Origin: Ricinus communis
Lineage: Eukaryota > Streptophyta > Magnoliopsida > Malpighiales > Euphorbiaceae
Direction of reading: 5' to 3'
Assembly (NCBI RefSeq): GCF_019578655.1
Contig: NC_063263.1
Location: 21,141,001-21,205,000, forward strand
Length of the DNA stretch: 64,000 nt
The notes beneath the pieces were generated by a model. The model was not told the DNA's origin. It made no database searches and saw nothing but the letters and a program-made list of their open reading frames with translations. Shown piece after piece: positions 33,761 through 44,631 of this stretch (within the stretch, counting starts at the first letter, position 1; every line of letters begins with the position of its first letter). A program made the position numbers and the translations under genes.

Positions 33761-35105
33761 AAGTTAATTTACTTTTAGTATTGTCTTTTTTTAGTTTATT
33801 TATTTATTTTTGTAGTATTATTTTTTATTTTTATAGGAATACAACAAGGCAAGATGATAGTCCACTCAATCAATGGATCCTAAATAAAGAAAAGTCTACA
33901 CATGTGCAATTTAATGATAATTCTAAAAATGGGAAGAATCAGATAATGAAAGTGAATGTGCTTAAATCAAAAGAGTTTTTTTTCTCTTTTATTTGTATAT
34001 GATTGAATAATTTGATATTTAGGACAAATATGAATAAACAAATCTAACATTTTGGTAAATTTTAATTTTGTGTTGTTTTCTTTTATGTTGCTTCTTTTGT
34101 GTTATCTCATTTTTGTAGAGATGATCAACCATTAATGTCATTCGTGTTGTGGCTTGTAATAACATTGAGCAAAGAAAAATTAAGTAACTTTTGTATAATA
34201 ATTTTTAAAGTTAGTGAATGGAACTTAATAGCAGGTAACTATATGTCAGTACCTTTTATGTTTTAACACATGCATATCTCTTGTAGTATTCCTGCTTAGT
34301 GTGTCAAACTGTTTTTTATTTCTATCAGTGCATGAAAAAATTATACGTTAATTTTGGATCATACCCCTTTTTCTCCTAGTTGAATGTTGAACTTTGCTAA
34401 AATTTTACTTATAGAACCTGAAGCTTCGCAATAGGATAACATACTATATACTCGGAAGGTACTAAATAATAAAGTGCAATAGCATTTGTAACTTTCATTG
34501 TTGAATTTTGCATGAATAATAACGAAGTGAAAATATATAATATCATCAGGTAACTAATCGGTTTTGCTTGCACGTTTGAGGATGTAATGGGGTGTATAAC
34601 AATTAGGAGGCAAAAGTATTTGACAAGTTGATAATGTTATTAGAATATGCAAACCAACATTTAATGAGGATGTTTTTCTGGGTTGACTGAAAAATCATAC
34701 GATGAATCGGTTGAGCCACATCAATATGTAGTTACTTGTCATGTAAAGAAAAGGAATTTGAATGGCCATGTGTAAAGAAGATCAATGGTGTAGTTGCACA
34801 CTCGTCATGGCACAATTAGTTCATGAGATAGTTTAAAAGTAGGGGTAATTACTACTTACCCATGTATTTTACTATATTATAATAATCACCTTCCAACATT
34901 TTAATACATTAACATCCCCTTTTTATTTTATTATACTATAGTGCTATTCCCTTCTATTAGATCTTCAGTAATCTAGCTGTTAATTTTAACGCAAATCAAA
35001 AATTTACATTTAAAGTAGATGAATATTCTTTTGACTATAAAAAATCATAGCCTTTTCTAATTTCTCTTTATATTCTTTCACTACCATTATTACAGATGAT
35101 TTTCC
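33761..35105. other. Retrotransposon 3' region and intergenic DNA
   Basis: T-rich sequence after the Athila-like post-gene block, then mixed AT-rich DNA. The open frame at 33,781-34,002 has no domain. At 34,845-34,975 a phrase beginning GGGGTAATTACTACTTACCC resembles, in opposite orientation, the phrase ending at about 60,725, so one end of a shared MITE family may be present. Nothing else was recognised. Confidence 0.4.
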
Positions 35106-36175
35106 TTAATTAGGGGATTTAAAAAGAAAATTATCATTTTAGGATAAAATTATACAAAAATCTAATTTTACGGTAGTTTTAAAATTAATTCTCATTCTAA
35201 ATTTTTTTTTGACTACGTAGACATTGTTCACTAGTCGAATTGGCGAATAGGATTGTCTGCTAGGCAATTAGTGGACATTGGCAGTAAAGAAATTAAGATT
35301 TGTCCATCACTTGAAGTGGCGAACATAAAAAGAAAAAGAAAAAAAAAGGTGTCCACTAATTAAAGTGGTAGATAGGAAAAGAAAAGGCGAACATTTATTT
35401 ATAGAGATTTTTTTTTGGTATTTTAATATTTGTCTAATTTAAATTATTTTTAATTAACTAATTTAATTTATTTATAAATTTTTTAAAATATGTGATTAAA
35501 TTAAATAGCGTTACAATTAAGATATAAATCTAAATTAACAAAAAATCTATATTAGGAATAAATTAATACACGACATAATTAAAAATCTATATAGTAAGTA
35601 TATTGTGTCCCATAATTTTTTCTACAAACATTTGTTCTTAGTCACATGGCTCTCCGAGAATGCACTAACTATACACATAGTTGGATTACTATCAAAGATA
35701 AATTTTTCTCGAGGACATGATCTTACTTTAGGACTAGGTCAAAATTCTTATATAAACTTTTTTTTTCACATTTATATTTTAATTATACTGCTATTTTAAT
35801 TTAATCACATATCTCAAAATTTTTTATAAATAAATCATATTAATTAATTTAAATTACAAATACTAAAAATATTTCTACAAATTATTTTTACCTTCAGGTT
35901 TTTCTATATACATTACTTCCATAGGTAGACAACCTTTATATATATATATATATATTTTTTCTTTTTTGTCCGTAAGTTGAAGTGGTGGGCAACCTTTAAT
36001 TTCCTTTTTTTTAATTATTTATGGACAGCTCTGTCTGCTAATTCAACTAGCGAATAATGTCCATGTAACCGAAAAAACTACCCTAAAATAAGAATTTAGT
36101 CTTACAACTACCTTAAAACTAAATTTTTGTATAATTTTATCCTAAATGATAATTTTCTTTAAATCTCCTAACTAG
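35106..36175. repeat. Non-autonomous TIR element with long arms, about 1.07 kb
   Basis: The left arm (TTAATTAGGGGATTTAAA, then ATTATCATTTTAGGATAAA and a TTATACAAAAATCT block) matches the reverse complement of the right arm (CTAGTTAGGAGATTTAAA and the same following blocks) over at least 150 bp. Long arms without a transposase fit a Mutator-like non-autonomous element or foldback element. No 8-10 bp target duplication could be assigned. The open frame inside (35,605-35,799) has no domain. A short (AT)n run is at 35,938-35,955. Confidence 0.65.
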
Positions 36176-36203
36176 AAAAAAGAACTGCTTATTATTGACG
36201 ACT

Positions 36204-36535
36204 TGATGCGCGCTATTCACACACAGTAAAGTGCACTTGATAAAATTAAGTGAAATTTGAAAAATTAATGCCCATAAATATAAATAAAGTTTCAAGATAT
36301 AAAAAATAATGCAATACTATGAACCAAAACTCCTAGCATGATACCAAGTTCAATTTACAATTCAAAGCTAAATCAACTAAATCACAATTCTATAACAACT
36401 AACAAGATTCATAATAGGTTCAAGAGAGAGAAATCATAATAAGCAATAGACTGTTTACTTGTGTAATTCAGTCTATTAAAGAATGTCTAAATTTACAGCT
36501 ATAAAGGTAAACCATGGTATGGACAGCTCCTCAGT
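36204..36535 (-). repeat. LTR end fragment related to the LTR at 37,309
   Basis: The segment starts TGATGCGCGCTATTCACACA and continues with GTAAAGTGCAC. The LTR at 37,309 starts TGATGCATGTTATATACATA and continues with GCAAAGTGCAC. Both therefore look like the inner ends of related minus-strand LTRs. The homology weakens quickly to the right. The gag remnant of the same strand begins at once after it, which suggests an internal deletion that brought a second LTR piece next to gag. Confidence 0.45.
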
Positions 36536-36539
36536 AAAT

Positions 36540-37285
36540 CCTTGAAACGTTTCCAACAATTGTACCGAGTCTCATTCTCTTACTGAAGAAACCTTACTAT
36601 GTCATTCCTCAACTTAGCTGTCTTAGAAGGTGGAAAGTATCTCTCCAAGAACTTCTTGGCCAACTGATTCCAGGTTGTAAATGTCCCAATTGGAAATACC
36701 TTCAATCACTTCTTTGGCTTATACCTAGGAATACCCTCAATCGAATAGCATCATCTGATATCCCATTAATCTTGAAGGTATCTTAAACCTCTAGAAAATC
36801 ATCCAAATGGGTGTTTGGATCCTCATTGGGCAAACCATCAAACATGCACTTGTTTTATACCATCTGAATAATGTCGGGCTTGATCTCGAAGTTGTTTACC
36901 GCTACATTTAGCCTTATAATATTCAATGTTTCCCTATTAAGAGTTAGGCGTGCGTGTATAATCTTGTGTGGTTCTCTCTTTAGGTGGAGCTGTCATTCTT
37001 AATTGTTCCTCTTCTTGGTTTAATTCTCCTTTTTCATTCTGATTCTATAACTATGCCACTGTTTCTGCTAAAGCTCGTCCTTCTCTTTACTACTTCTTCA
37101 AAGTACTTTCCAACTCAAGTTCGTAAGCGAATAGTTCTGTCGAACTAGCTCGGGTCATACACAGATTCAAGTACCTTCAGTAAACACAAACACAACAAAG
37201 ATAAATTAAATAAAAAAATAAATGAAAATGCTAAATCACTAGCTTTTGAATTACTAATAATATCACAATAGAAAAGAGTCCCCAG
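36540..37285 (-). pseudogene. Athila-like gag remnant (5' half)
   Basis: On the minus strand a broken frame reads NNFEIKPDIIQMVQNKCMF, GLPNEDPNTHLDDFLEV, then FKINGISDDAIRLRVF. This is the start of an Athila/Tat gag domain, just downstream of the primer-binding site at 37,286. Stops begin soon after and only traces continue to about 36,540. It marks a separate element from the plus-strand copies at 20-34 kb. Confidence 0.7.
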
Positions 37286-37305
37286 TAATGGCGCCAAAAA
37301 CTTGA
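37286..37305 (-). other. Primer-binding site, tRNA-Asp type
   Basis: The minus strand reads TGGCGCCATTACTGGGGACT a few bases after the LTR end, nearly matching the tRNA-Asp site TGGCGCCGTTGCCGGGGATC. Its orientation shows that the element reads on the minus strand. Confidence 0.75.
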
Positions 37306-37308
37306 TGC

Positions 37309-38700
37309 ATGTTATATACATACGGCAAAGTGCACCTATCATATTAAGTAATAAAACGATGGATAAGAGTATCGTCCCACTAGGGACTTAATTATGAATA
37401 CTACCTTCAATAATACCCTATTATTTAGCAATCAAAATATTTTTGGGTGTAATAACATTTAAAAGTAAAATAATCTTGAAAATAGAGATTAAAAAAATTG
37501 GTAAATTTATGAAGGATAAGCCTATTTAGGTAGTGAATTCCTATAATAAGTTAAGTATTTCATAAAATAAATAACATTTAATTTAAATCAAGAGTTGAGT
37601 TGACATTCCACAAAATTAGGTTTAAACTTTTCTTAATTTGATTAAATCTTTAACTCCTAAGAGGAGGGAGAGGAATCTCTTCTTAAACCCACTCACTTAG
37701 GTCATGCATTAAGATTAAAGAACTATTGAACCAAAGGATCTTATAGGTCTATCTCTAGGATCCCAATCAATTCTTAATCCCTAAGATGTGATCAATTCAT
37801 AAAAAGTTATCTCTAATCAGTTTATAAAGAAAACTCAATCAATATGTTGACTTATCAATTGCAATGGATAATTAAGCAATCAAAGGGAAAAAATAACTCA
37901 TAGAAAAAATTAATTGCATTAACTTTGAATCAATCTATACAAAACAAATTAGGGTTCATCAAAACCCAAATAACAAGAAAATTAGTTCCTAAACATTAAA
38001 ATAAAGAAATAAAGATTAGGAAAAGAAAATCTTAAACTATTCATGGAAGAGTAGAGATGAAAATCTTCAATCATAAGAGTAGAGATGAAAATCTTCAATC
38101 TTTAATCTTTAATCTTGAAAAGTAATAAAGGAAATGATATTCTTCCTTGAGAAATAACTAATCAAAACCCTAAAAATAAAAGGGAAATAAAGTTTCAAAG
38201 TGTTTTTCTCTCTAGAAATTAAAATATAACGGGACTCCCCCAAAACAACCTAAAAGTTCCTTTAAATATTGTATTTTTTTAATTGAAATAGGCATCACAC
38301 GACTGTGTAGTGTCCTTAGCATAAAATCGCTCTTGAGACAATCCTCTAGTCATACAGGCATGTCCTCTTTCTGTGTTGTGTCTTAGACAATCAGCCATTC
38401 TTTGCATCTCACACGGGAAAGCCACATGGGCATGTGCTTCCCATTTCATTCACTCCTCCAATCTGCTAATTTTTGCACTTCACACAGGAAGTCCACACGG
38501 GCAAGTTCTTCTCATGTCGTGCTCGTATGACTCTCTATTCTTTGATAAATAAGTGCTTGTTGGTTGATTTTCATGTATTTTAATGCCAAAACTTCTTCTT
38601 GTAATGCAAGCTTGCCAATTACCTAAAAAGGACTGAAAGCAAACTCTGACAAATAAATTAAACTCGATTTAAGATGGAGAGTCTAGAATTCTAAATAATT
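37309..38700 (-). repeat. LTR of the minus-strand Athila-like element
   Basis: The inner end is TGATGCATGTT on the plus strand, six bases from the primer-binding site. The outer part (about 38,290-38,530) has several CACACGG/CATGTG-type motifs in both orientations, analogous to the GCACGGCC array in the 20-26 kb LTRs. A small tandem duplication (AGAGTAGAGATGAAAATCTT twice) lies at 38,047-38,100. The outer boundary is not defined. Confidence 0.55.
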
Positions 38701-39669
38701 TAAAATACAAAAGTAAGATTTAATTACAATAAGTTCAAAGGGGAAAGGGAAGTCGGGTTGCAAAAGAAGACGGTGGAAAACCTAGTTGTCACTTAAAAAT
38801 TTAAAATTGAGACCATCGGGAGTAAGTTAAAATCATATACCTGAAGAAAAAGAGACATAAATATCCATGTGCAATGGCTGATAAAAGAATATGGAACATC
38901 ACAAACTAATAGGTAAGTGTGATAGCATAATTTAAAATAATTGGTTTTTCATTTATACGGGACGAGCACTTCAGCAGAACCCTAACCCTAACACTAGTAG
39001 CCTTTCGGCTCTCTTATTCTAGTAGGACTGCCGCCCAGAAGAGTCCTTAATCTAGTATGGTCACCTGATTCCTAATATAGTCGCCACCCAGAGAGCAACA
39101 CTCGACCATGGACCTTTCCTTCGGCAATCAATTCTCATAGCCCAGAGAGTTATACTCAATCCTGGTAAACTTCAAAAATATTCTTTTACCACCTACCTCT
39201 GATTAATACTGATGCCCACGCGGTCCTGATGCAACCCATCAGGTGGCATGTTCTACTGTCGTCTCATCCCGAGTCAATATGCAATCATAATATCGACAAT
39301 GCGAAAAATGATATATAAATTGCAAGCAACTTAACTATTGTTCAATAACTTATTAAAAATATTGAACAACATATATTTGCACTCGTAAATTTAATTAACT
39401 AAATAAATAGTAAATAGATGATTAATTCCATAAAAAGATTATTTAGATGAATAATAAGTAACTAATCTAAAATTTATAAATCAATCAATTGGATAAATAA
39501 AAAATAAATAATTTAAATCTATAAATCAATTAATTAAATATAGAATAAGAATTAATAAAAGTTTCCAACAATATCCACATGACTTGTGGGGAAAATGAAA
39601 TTGAAGCCAACCTTACAAACTAGTAGGAGAGGATTTTGAAAAGAATATCAAAAATATTGTTCAATAGAA
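38701..39669. other. Probable LTR-derived sequence, unclassified
   Basis: The 38,960-39,300 part is less AT-rich and contains CCCATCAGGTGGCATGTTC and repeated CCCAGAGAG phrases, the sort of sequence found in retrotransposon LTRs rather than genes. No partner copy exists in the window. The rest is AT-rich without open frames. Confidence 0.35.
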
Positions 39670-39729
39670 TAATTTTCAAATACCTATCTTAACACAATAG
39701 GAAAACAACTAGTTATGATAGTAAGCCAA

Positions 39730-40980
39730 ATTCAGAGACCCATTACAGCCTTAGCCTCTGTAATCTCCAATACTGGTCATCCAAGGGAGACGAGTTAAAT
39801 AGAGAAACTCAAAAATCCCGTCTTTAAACCCTATCAGATTTCAAAGCCTAGTCAAGACCAATTTCAGAAACAAACTGAGTTTGTTAGAGCAGTCAAAGAA
39901 CAGCTTAGCAAGTTAGGCACTTCCGAGTCTTCAAAAAGTCTAGTACCAAATACTCCTCAATCCAGTAGGAATATCAGTGCTATAGAACAAGCCCAAAGCA
40001 GTGAATCAAATTATTCAAAACTAGAAAGTGTTACTAAAAAACCCTCCCAGATCAATAGATTGGGATGGTAAGCCCCTAGATTGACTTGGCATACTCCTAG
40101 GACTATTGCCCCTAACTTAAGCATAGAAAATAAGAATAATGTCCTTACCCAGTTTAGATTCAATGTCTCCTCCGTCTATGAATGGAATATAGATGGAATG
40201 GCTGAGTACAACATTCTTGGTCTCTTATAACAGATGACCATGGTAGCAAATGCCTACAAACCCACAACAGTACCTCTGATAGAGCTATAGTTGAATTCCT
40301 TATAGCCGGTTTTTCAGGCCAGCTTAAAGGATGGTGGGATTACCATCTCACTCAAGCACAGCAGCTAAAAATCCCAAGTGTTATCTAAACCACAATAGAA
40401 GGAACCCCTATCTTAGATGAATTAAGAAATCCAATTGAGGATGTTGTGTCAACCCTAATCCTTATGATTTTCCTCCATTTCATAGGAGATCCATCTCATC
40501 TCAAAGATAAGAATACTGGACTCTTCAGCAATCTGACCTGTAAAAAACTTAGCAATTTCCAAGCCTATAAAGACACTTTCTTGACGAGACTAATGCTTAG
40601 AGAAGACTCAAATCAACCTTTCTAGAAAGAAAAATTCTTAACTGGTTTACCTATAATACTAGGTGAAAGAGTTAGGAATACTATCAAAGAAGCCCATAGT
40701 GGCCAAATCCCCTATGATCTCTATATTTACGGTGAATTAGTTAGCCTTACTCAGAAAGAAGGACTAAAAATTTTCCATGATCTTAAGCTTCAAAGACAGC
40801 TCAAATGGAAAATGAAGAAAACTAGGCAAGAACTAGGTAACTTTTGTAAGCAGTTTGAGTATAATCCCTTTGAACCTTCTCTCGCCTGCAAAGGAAAATG
40901 TAAAGAAGATTTTTTAAAGACTTATAAGAAAAAACGTTTTCATAAAAGTAGGAAGGTGCCTGAGAACAAAGAAATTTTTT
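39730..40980 (+). pseudogene. Caulimovirid capsid-protein region, decayed
   Basis: Blocks such as EWNIDGMAEYNIL (about 40,175) and GQLKGWWDYHLT (about 40,320), followed by a Lys-rich stretch, are typical of the capsid region of plant pararetroviruses. The segment leads into the zinc knuckle. In-frame stops and frame changes are frequent, for example a stop at about 40,069. Confidence 0.75.
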
Positions 40981-41552
40981 AAAAGAGGCCATATTCTTCA
41001 AAATACAAAAAATAGAATCCCAAAAAGGATTTTAGCAAAATTACTTGCTACAAGTGCGGTAAGAAAGGCCATACTTCAAAGTATTGTAAGTTTTCTAAAA
41101 AACTTCAGGAGCTCCAAATAGAAGAAGAAACTTTAAACAAAATTTAAGCTCTTCTAGTTGAAACCTCTGAATCAGAGTTTTCTAATAATGAGGAGGAATT
41201 CCAAATTGATGAAATTAAAACCTCATATGAATACTTTGAATCAGATTCGGATGAGATTCCAAAAAGCATTAATATGCTCACTAGGCAACAAGAAGCTCTT
41301 CTTGAAGCTGTCAAGCATATTAATGACCCCCAAATTCAAAAGCAAGTTTTGAAAGAAATTATAAAAACCGAAACCCTCATCCTTTCATCTAGTAAGAACA
41401 CTTACGATCTTACCATGATTTTGGAAAAAGAGAAAAGGCAAAAGCATCATCTTCCTACTATCCAATAACTCCAAAAAGAAATTAAAACTATTAAAGCGGA
41501 ACTCAAAGAATTAAAAGAGAAACAGCAAAATGATTATATTCTGCTCCAAAGC

Positions 41553-43119
41553 TTGATTATAAAGCAAAACAGTGAATCAGATTCTCATAAAGAAAATGAT
41601 TCTCAAAATCTTAAGGTTTCTCAAAATGTTTCAAAAAATTTTAATAATATAATAAAAGAAATAACCTCAAGAAAATATCTGATTCAGATAAAACTCATTT
41701 TCCCTAATGATTTTCAAATAGAAACTATAGCTTTGTTTGTTACAGGAGCAGACCTCAACTGTATCAATTATGAGTTAGTTCTTAAAAGATATCATTAAGA
41801 GACAAATGAAAGACTTACTTCTGCTAATAATTCAAAGATCAGAATTACCGAAAAAACTGAAGCTGCAATTTTAAATAGACATTGATTCATAAAATATTTT
41901 CATTCTTACAAAGGATTTACAATAAATAGTTATTTTGGGAACTCCTTTCATTAATTTGATTACTCCCTTCAAAGTAACTACAGATGGTATCATTTTCAAA
42001 GATAAGGGTTCAAAATTCATTTTTCCTTTTTTAGAAAAACCTAAGAAAAGAAATCTCAATCTTATAAAATCTCACCCAATTTATAATTTTGAGATAAATG
42101 CTTTAATTAAAGGAAAGCAAACCCAAATATTCCATTTGAAATAGGATATAAGTTTAAAGAGAATCCAAAGCCAATTGCAAAATGATTTTGTTCAAAAAAG
42201 AATTTCTGATTTACAAGAAAAAATCGAAAGAGAAGTTTGTTCAGATCTTCCAAATGCTTTATGGAAAAGAAAACAACATATGGTAGATTTACCATATGAA
42301 AAGAAATTTAGTGAAAGACAAATCCCTACCAATGCTAGGCCTATCCAAATGAATGAGGCCTTAGAAAAATATTGTAGGATAGAAATCCAAGACTTAGGTT
42401 TAATTACCAAATCACGATCCCCCTGGTCGTGTACAGCTTTCTATATCAATAAAAATAGTGAAATAGAAAGAAGTACTCCTAGATTGGTAATTAACTGCAA
42501 ATCTTTAAATAAAGCTCCTAAGTGGATTAGATATCCTATTAAAAAAAAAAAGATCTTCTTCAAAAGCTTCATTCTGCTTTCATTTTTTCAAAGTTTGATA
42601 TGAAGTCAGGATTTTGGCAAATCCAGATTCATCCTAGAGATCGTTATAAAACTGCATTTACAATTCCATTTGGCCAGTACGAATGGAATGTATTTGCTCC
42701 TTCTGAATTTCAAGAAATTATCAATGACATATATAATCCTTATTCAAAGTTCTACATTGTGTACATTGATGATGTACTAATCTTTTCAAATTTTTTGGAA
42801 CAACATTTCAAATGCTTTTTTCTATGTTGTTAAGAAAAATGGTTTAGTTGTTTCCAAATTCAAAGTCTTCTTATTCTAAATGAAGATTAGATTTCTTGGG
42901 CACTATATATCCCGGGGAACTATTATCCTAATTGAAAGATCTCTAGCTTTTACTTCAAAGTTTGCTGATAAAATTTTAGAAAAAACTCAATTGCAAAGAT
43001 TCCTTGGCAGTTTAAATTATGTCATGGACTTTTATCCGAATTTAAACTGTTTAGCAAAACCTCTCCATAATAAGTTAAAGGAAAATCCCCTTGCATGGTC
43101 TGATGAGCATACAAAGATA
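41553..43119 (+). pseudogene. Caulimovirid protease and reverse transcriptase region, decayed
   Basis: The frame at 41,553-41,798 has the retropepsin context, but the catalytic Asp is replaced: the motif reads VTGA, with Val at 41,739-41,741. Reverse transcriptase blocks follow in pieces at 42,175-42,603, 42,600-42,833 and 42,880-43,122, including RSPWSC, FDMKSGFWQIQI and YIDDV. They are separated by a frameshift and stops. Several residues are missing just before the APSEFQ block. The thumb-like part (RFLGSLNYV) is followed by a sharp break into LTR sequence, and RNase H is absent. Confidence 0.85.
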
Positions 43120-44628
43120 TGATGCAGTTGTTTAAAACGAGTTTAAAATACTTTTCATGCAAACAACCATATATATATATACGATGACAATAATATATGT
43201 AATAATTATTAATCGAAATTGCTATATAGAAATTTGGTATATGGCACATGTATAGAAGATATATGACTTTAACTCACAATTCTGCCGCACTCCGCAGTCT
43301 GCTCCTATGCCTCGGGTGGAGCTGGTTGAATGAACGAATTATCTATTCATGAAAATAACTTAATTAATAAGATAATCATAATTTTTGCTAGGCTTAGACT
43401 CCTAGATTAGACTGCCTAAAAAATTTCGACTCGGAAATTCTACCAAACATTCGGGAGAACCTCCCCTAAAATATGGATATTTATTCTCTGTATAACGGAT
43501 CCAGAACCTGTTAGAAACACTTCAAATATTCCACAATTATTTAACGGGAGTTAGGCCAAAAAAACTGCATTATTTTTCCGACTCCACAATACAAATCAAA
43601 TCACAATACTAAACTTTACAGTACAGCAAAATAATATTATTTCACGATACATCACACAAATATTCTCCTCGCATTTAATTTTATTAATCACAACCTCAAT
43701 TACATAACAAAATATTAACTCCTTTTATAATTAATCTGCAGTAATACTAAGATCAAGCTACTAATTAATTAACTAATATAATAAATTAATTATAACTAAC
43801 AATTAATACACCAAACTTTCTCTAATAATTCCAAATAATTCCCAAAGTCTAAATAAAATTATACTGTGCTGAAACCCGAACTTTTGCTCATTCAGAAAAC
43901 AATGAGGTCCAGAAGCTGGTACCGCCAACAATGTCGAATTCCGAATCTGGAGGCGCCTATATGAAGCTTGAGTTGCATGGATTCTAAAAACACCAGAATG
44001 ACCATCTAACTCTTGCCGAAAACTGCTAGATCGCAGTGAGAAGGGAGCTGGTCCGGTGAGACTCTCCTAAGGCTGCCGATGAAAGAGAAACAATGGGAAG
44101 GAGCTGACTTGGGTATGTCAAAGTTGAGGAGCTTGTTTCTGGCGTCGGATAGGTGAAAGGACGGTGGTAGGAGGCTGCACTTGTAGCGACAGTAAGGAGG
44201 AGCAATCTTGTCCTCGAACTGGATGTTAATAGCGAGAATAAGAGAAGAAGAGGGCGGCGCTGATGACAAGAGGGGAAAAAAGAAGTCTGCAACGATTGGA
44301 GAAGGTGGCAGGCGGCGGGGGTAGGGAGGGGGAGAAGGGAGAAGAGATTATGTGGAGAGAGAAGGAGGAGAAGGAAAATTTTGTTATGTTATTACTATTA
44401 TGATTAGTATTTTTCTTTTAATAATAAAAGATGGAAAAATACAAATGAATCCCCCTCCAAAAAGTTGCTACAATGACACACTTGACTCAACTATTATTAT
44501 TTATTCATTTATTTATATATTTAAAATAATTAACTCATCAATATTTAATGCAATATTAATTTAAAAATTTATCAAATTACCCCTCATAAAACTTAAAGCA
44601 ATTAAAAGTTAAATTCACGGGTATTACA
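43120..44628 (-). repeat. Putative solo LTR, minus orientation
   Basis: Read on the minus strand the segment begins TGTAATACCCG at 44,628 and ends AACTGCATCA at 43,120. TGTAATACCC-type starts, a pyrimidine-rich leader (around 44,250-44,370) and a less AT-rich middle are typical of chromovirus-like plant LTRs. The minus-strand open frames at 44,006-44,292 lie in the leader part and have no domain. The flanks do not form a clear 5-bp duplication (AGATA and AATGG), so it may be a truncated copy rather than a clean solo LTR. Confidence 0.45.
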
Positions 44629-44631
44629 AAT

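Larger units (their letters stand above)
39670..43119 (+). mobile_element. Endogenous caulimovirid fragment (capsid to reverse transcriptase)
   Basis: This is an old integrated copy of a plant pararetrovirus (Caulimoviridae). In order it shows a possible movement-protein end (about 39.67-39.73 kb), a capsid region (39.73-41.0 kb), a CCHC zinc knuckle (41,045-41,090), a retropepsin-like segment (near 41,740) and reverse transcriptase (42,300-43,119, with YIDD at 42,762). The order suits genera that encode one large polyprotein, such as Petuvirus or Florendovirus, but the genus cannot be fixed. It is broken by many stops, a frameshift in an A-run near 42,545, a small deletion in the reverse transcriptase and loss of RNase H at 43,119. 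It cannot encode a working virus. Confidence 0.85.

Noticed and set aside
38981..38997. Telomere-like CCCTAACCCTAACAC
   Set aside because: Only two units within LTR-like sequence. Too short for an interstitial telomeric array and expected by chance in such DNA.
44006..44292. Two overlapping minus-strand open frames of 87-88 codons
   Set aside because: They sit in the pyrimidine-rich leader of a putative LTR, are Ser/Pro/Leu-rich and lack domains.
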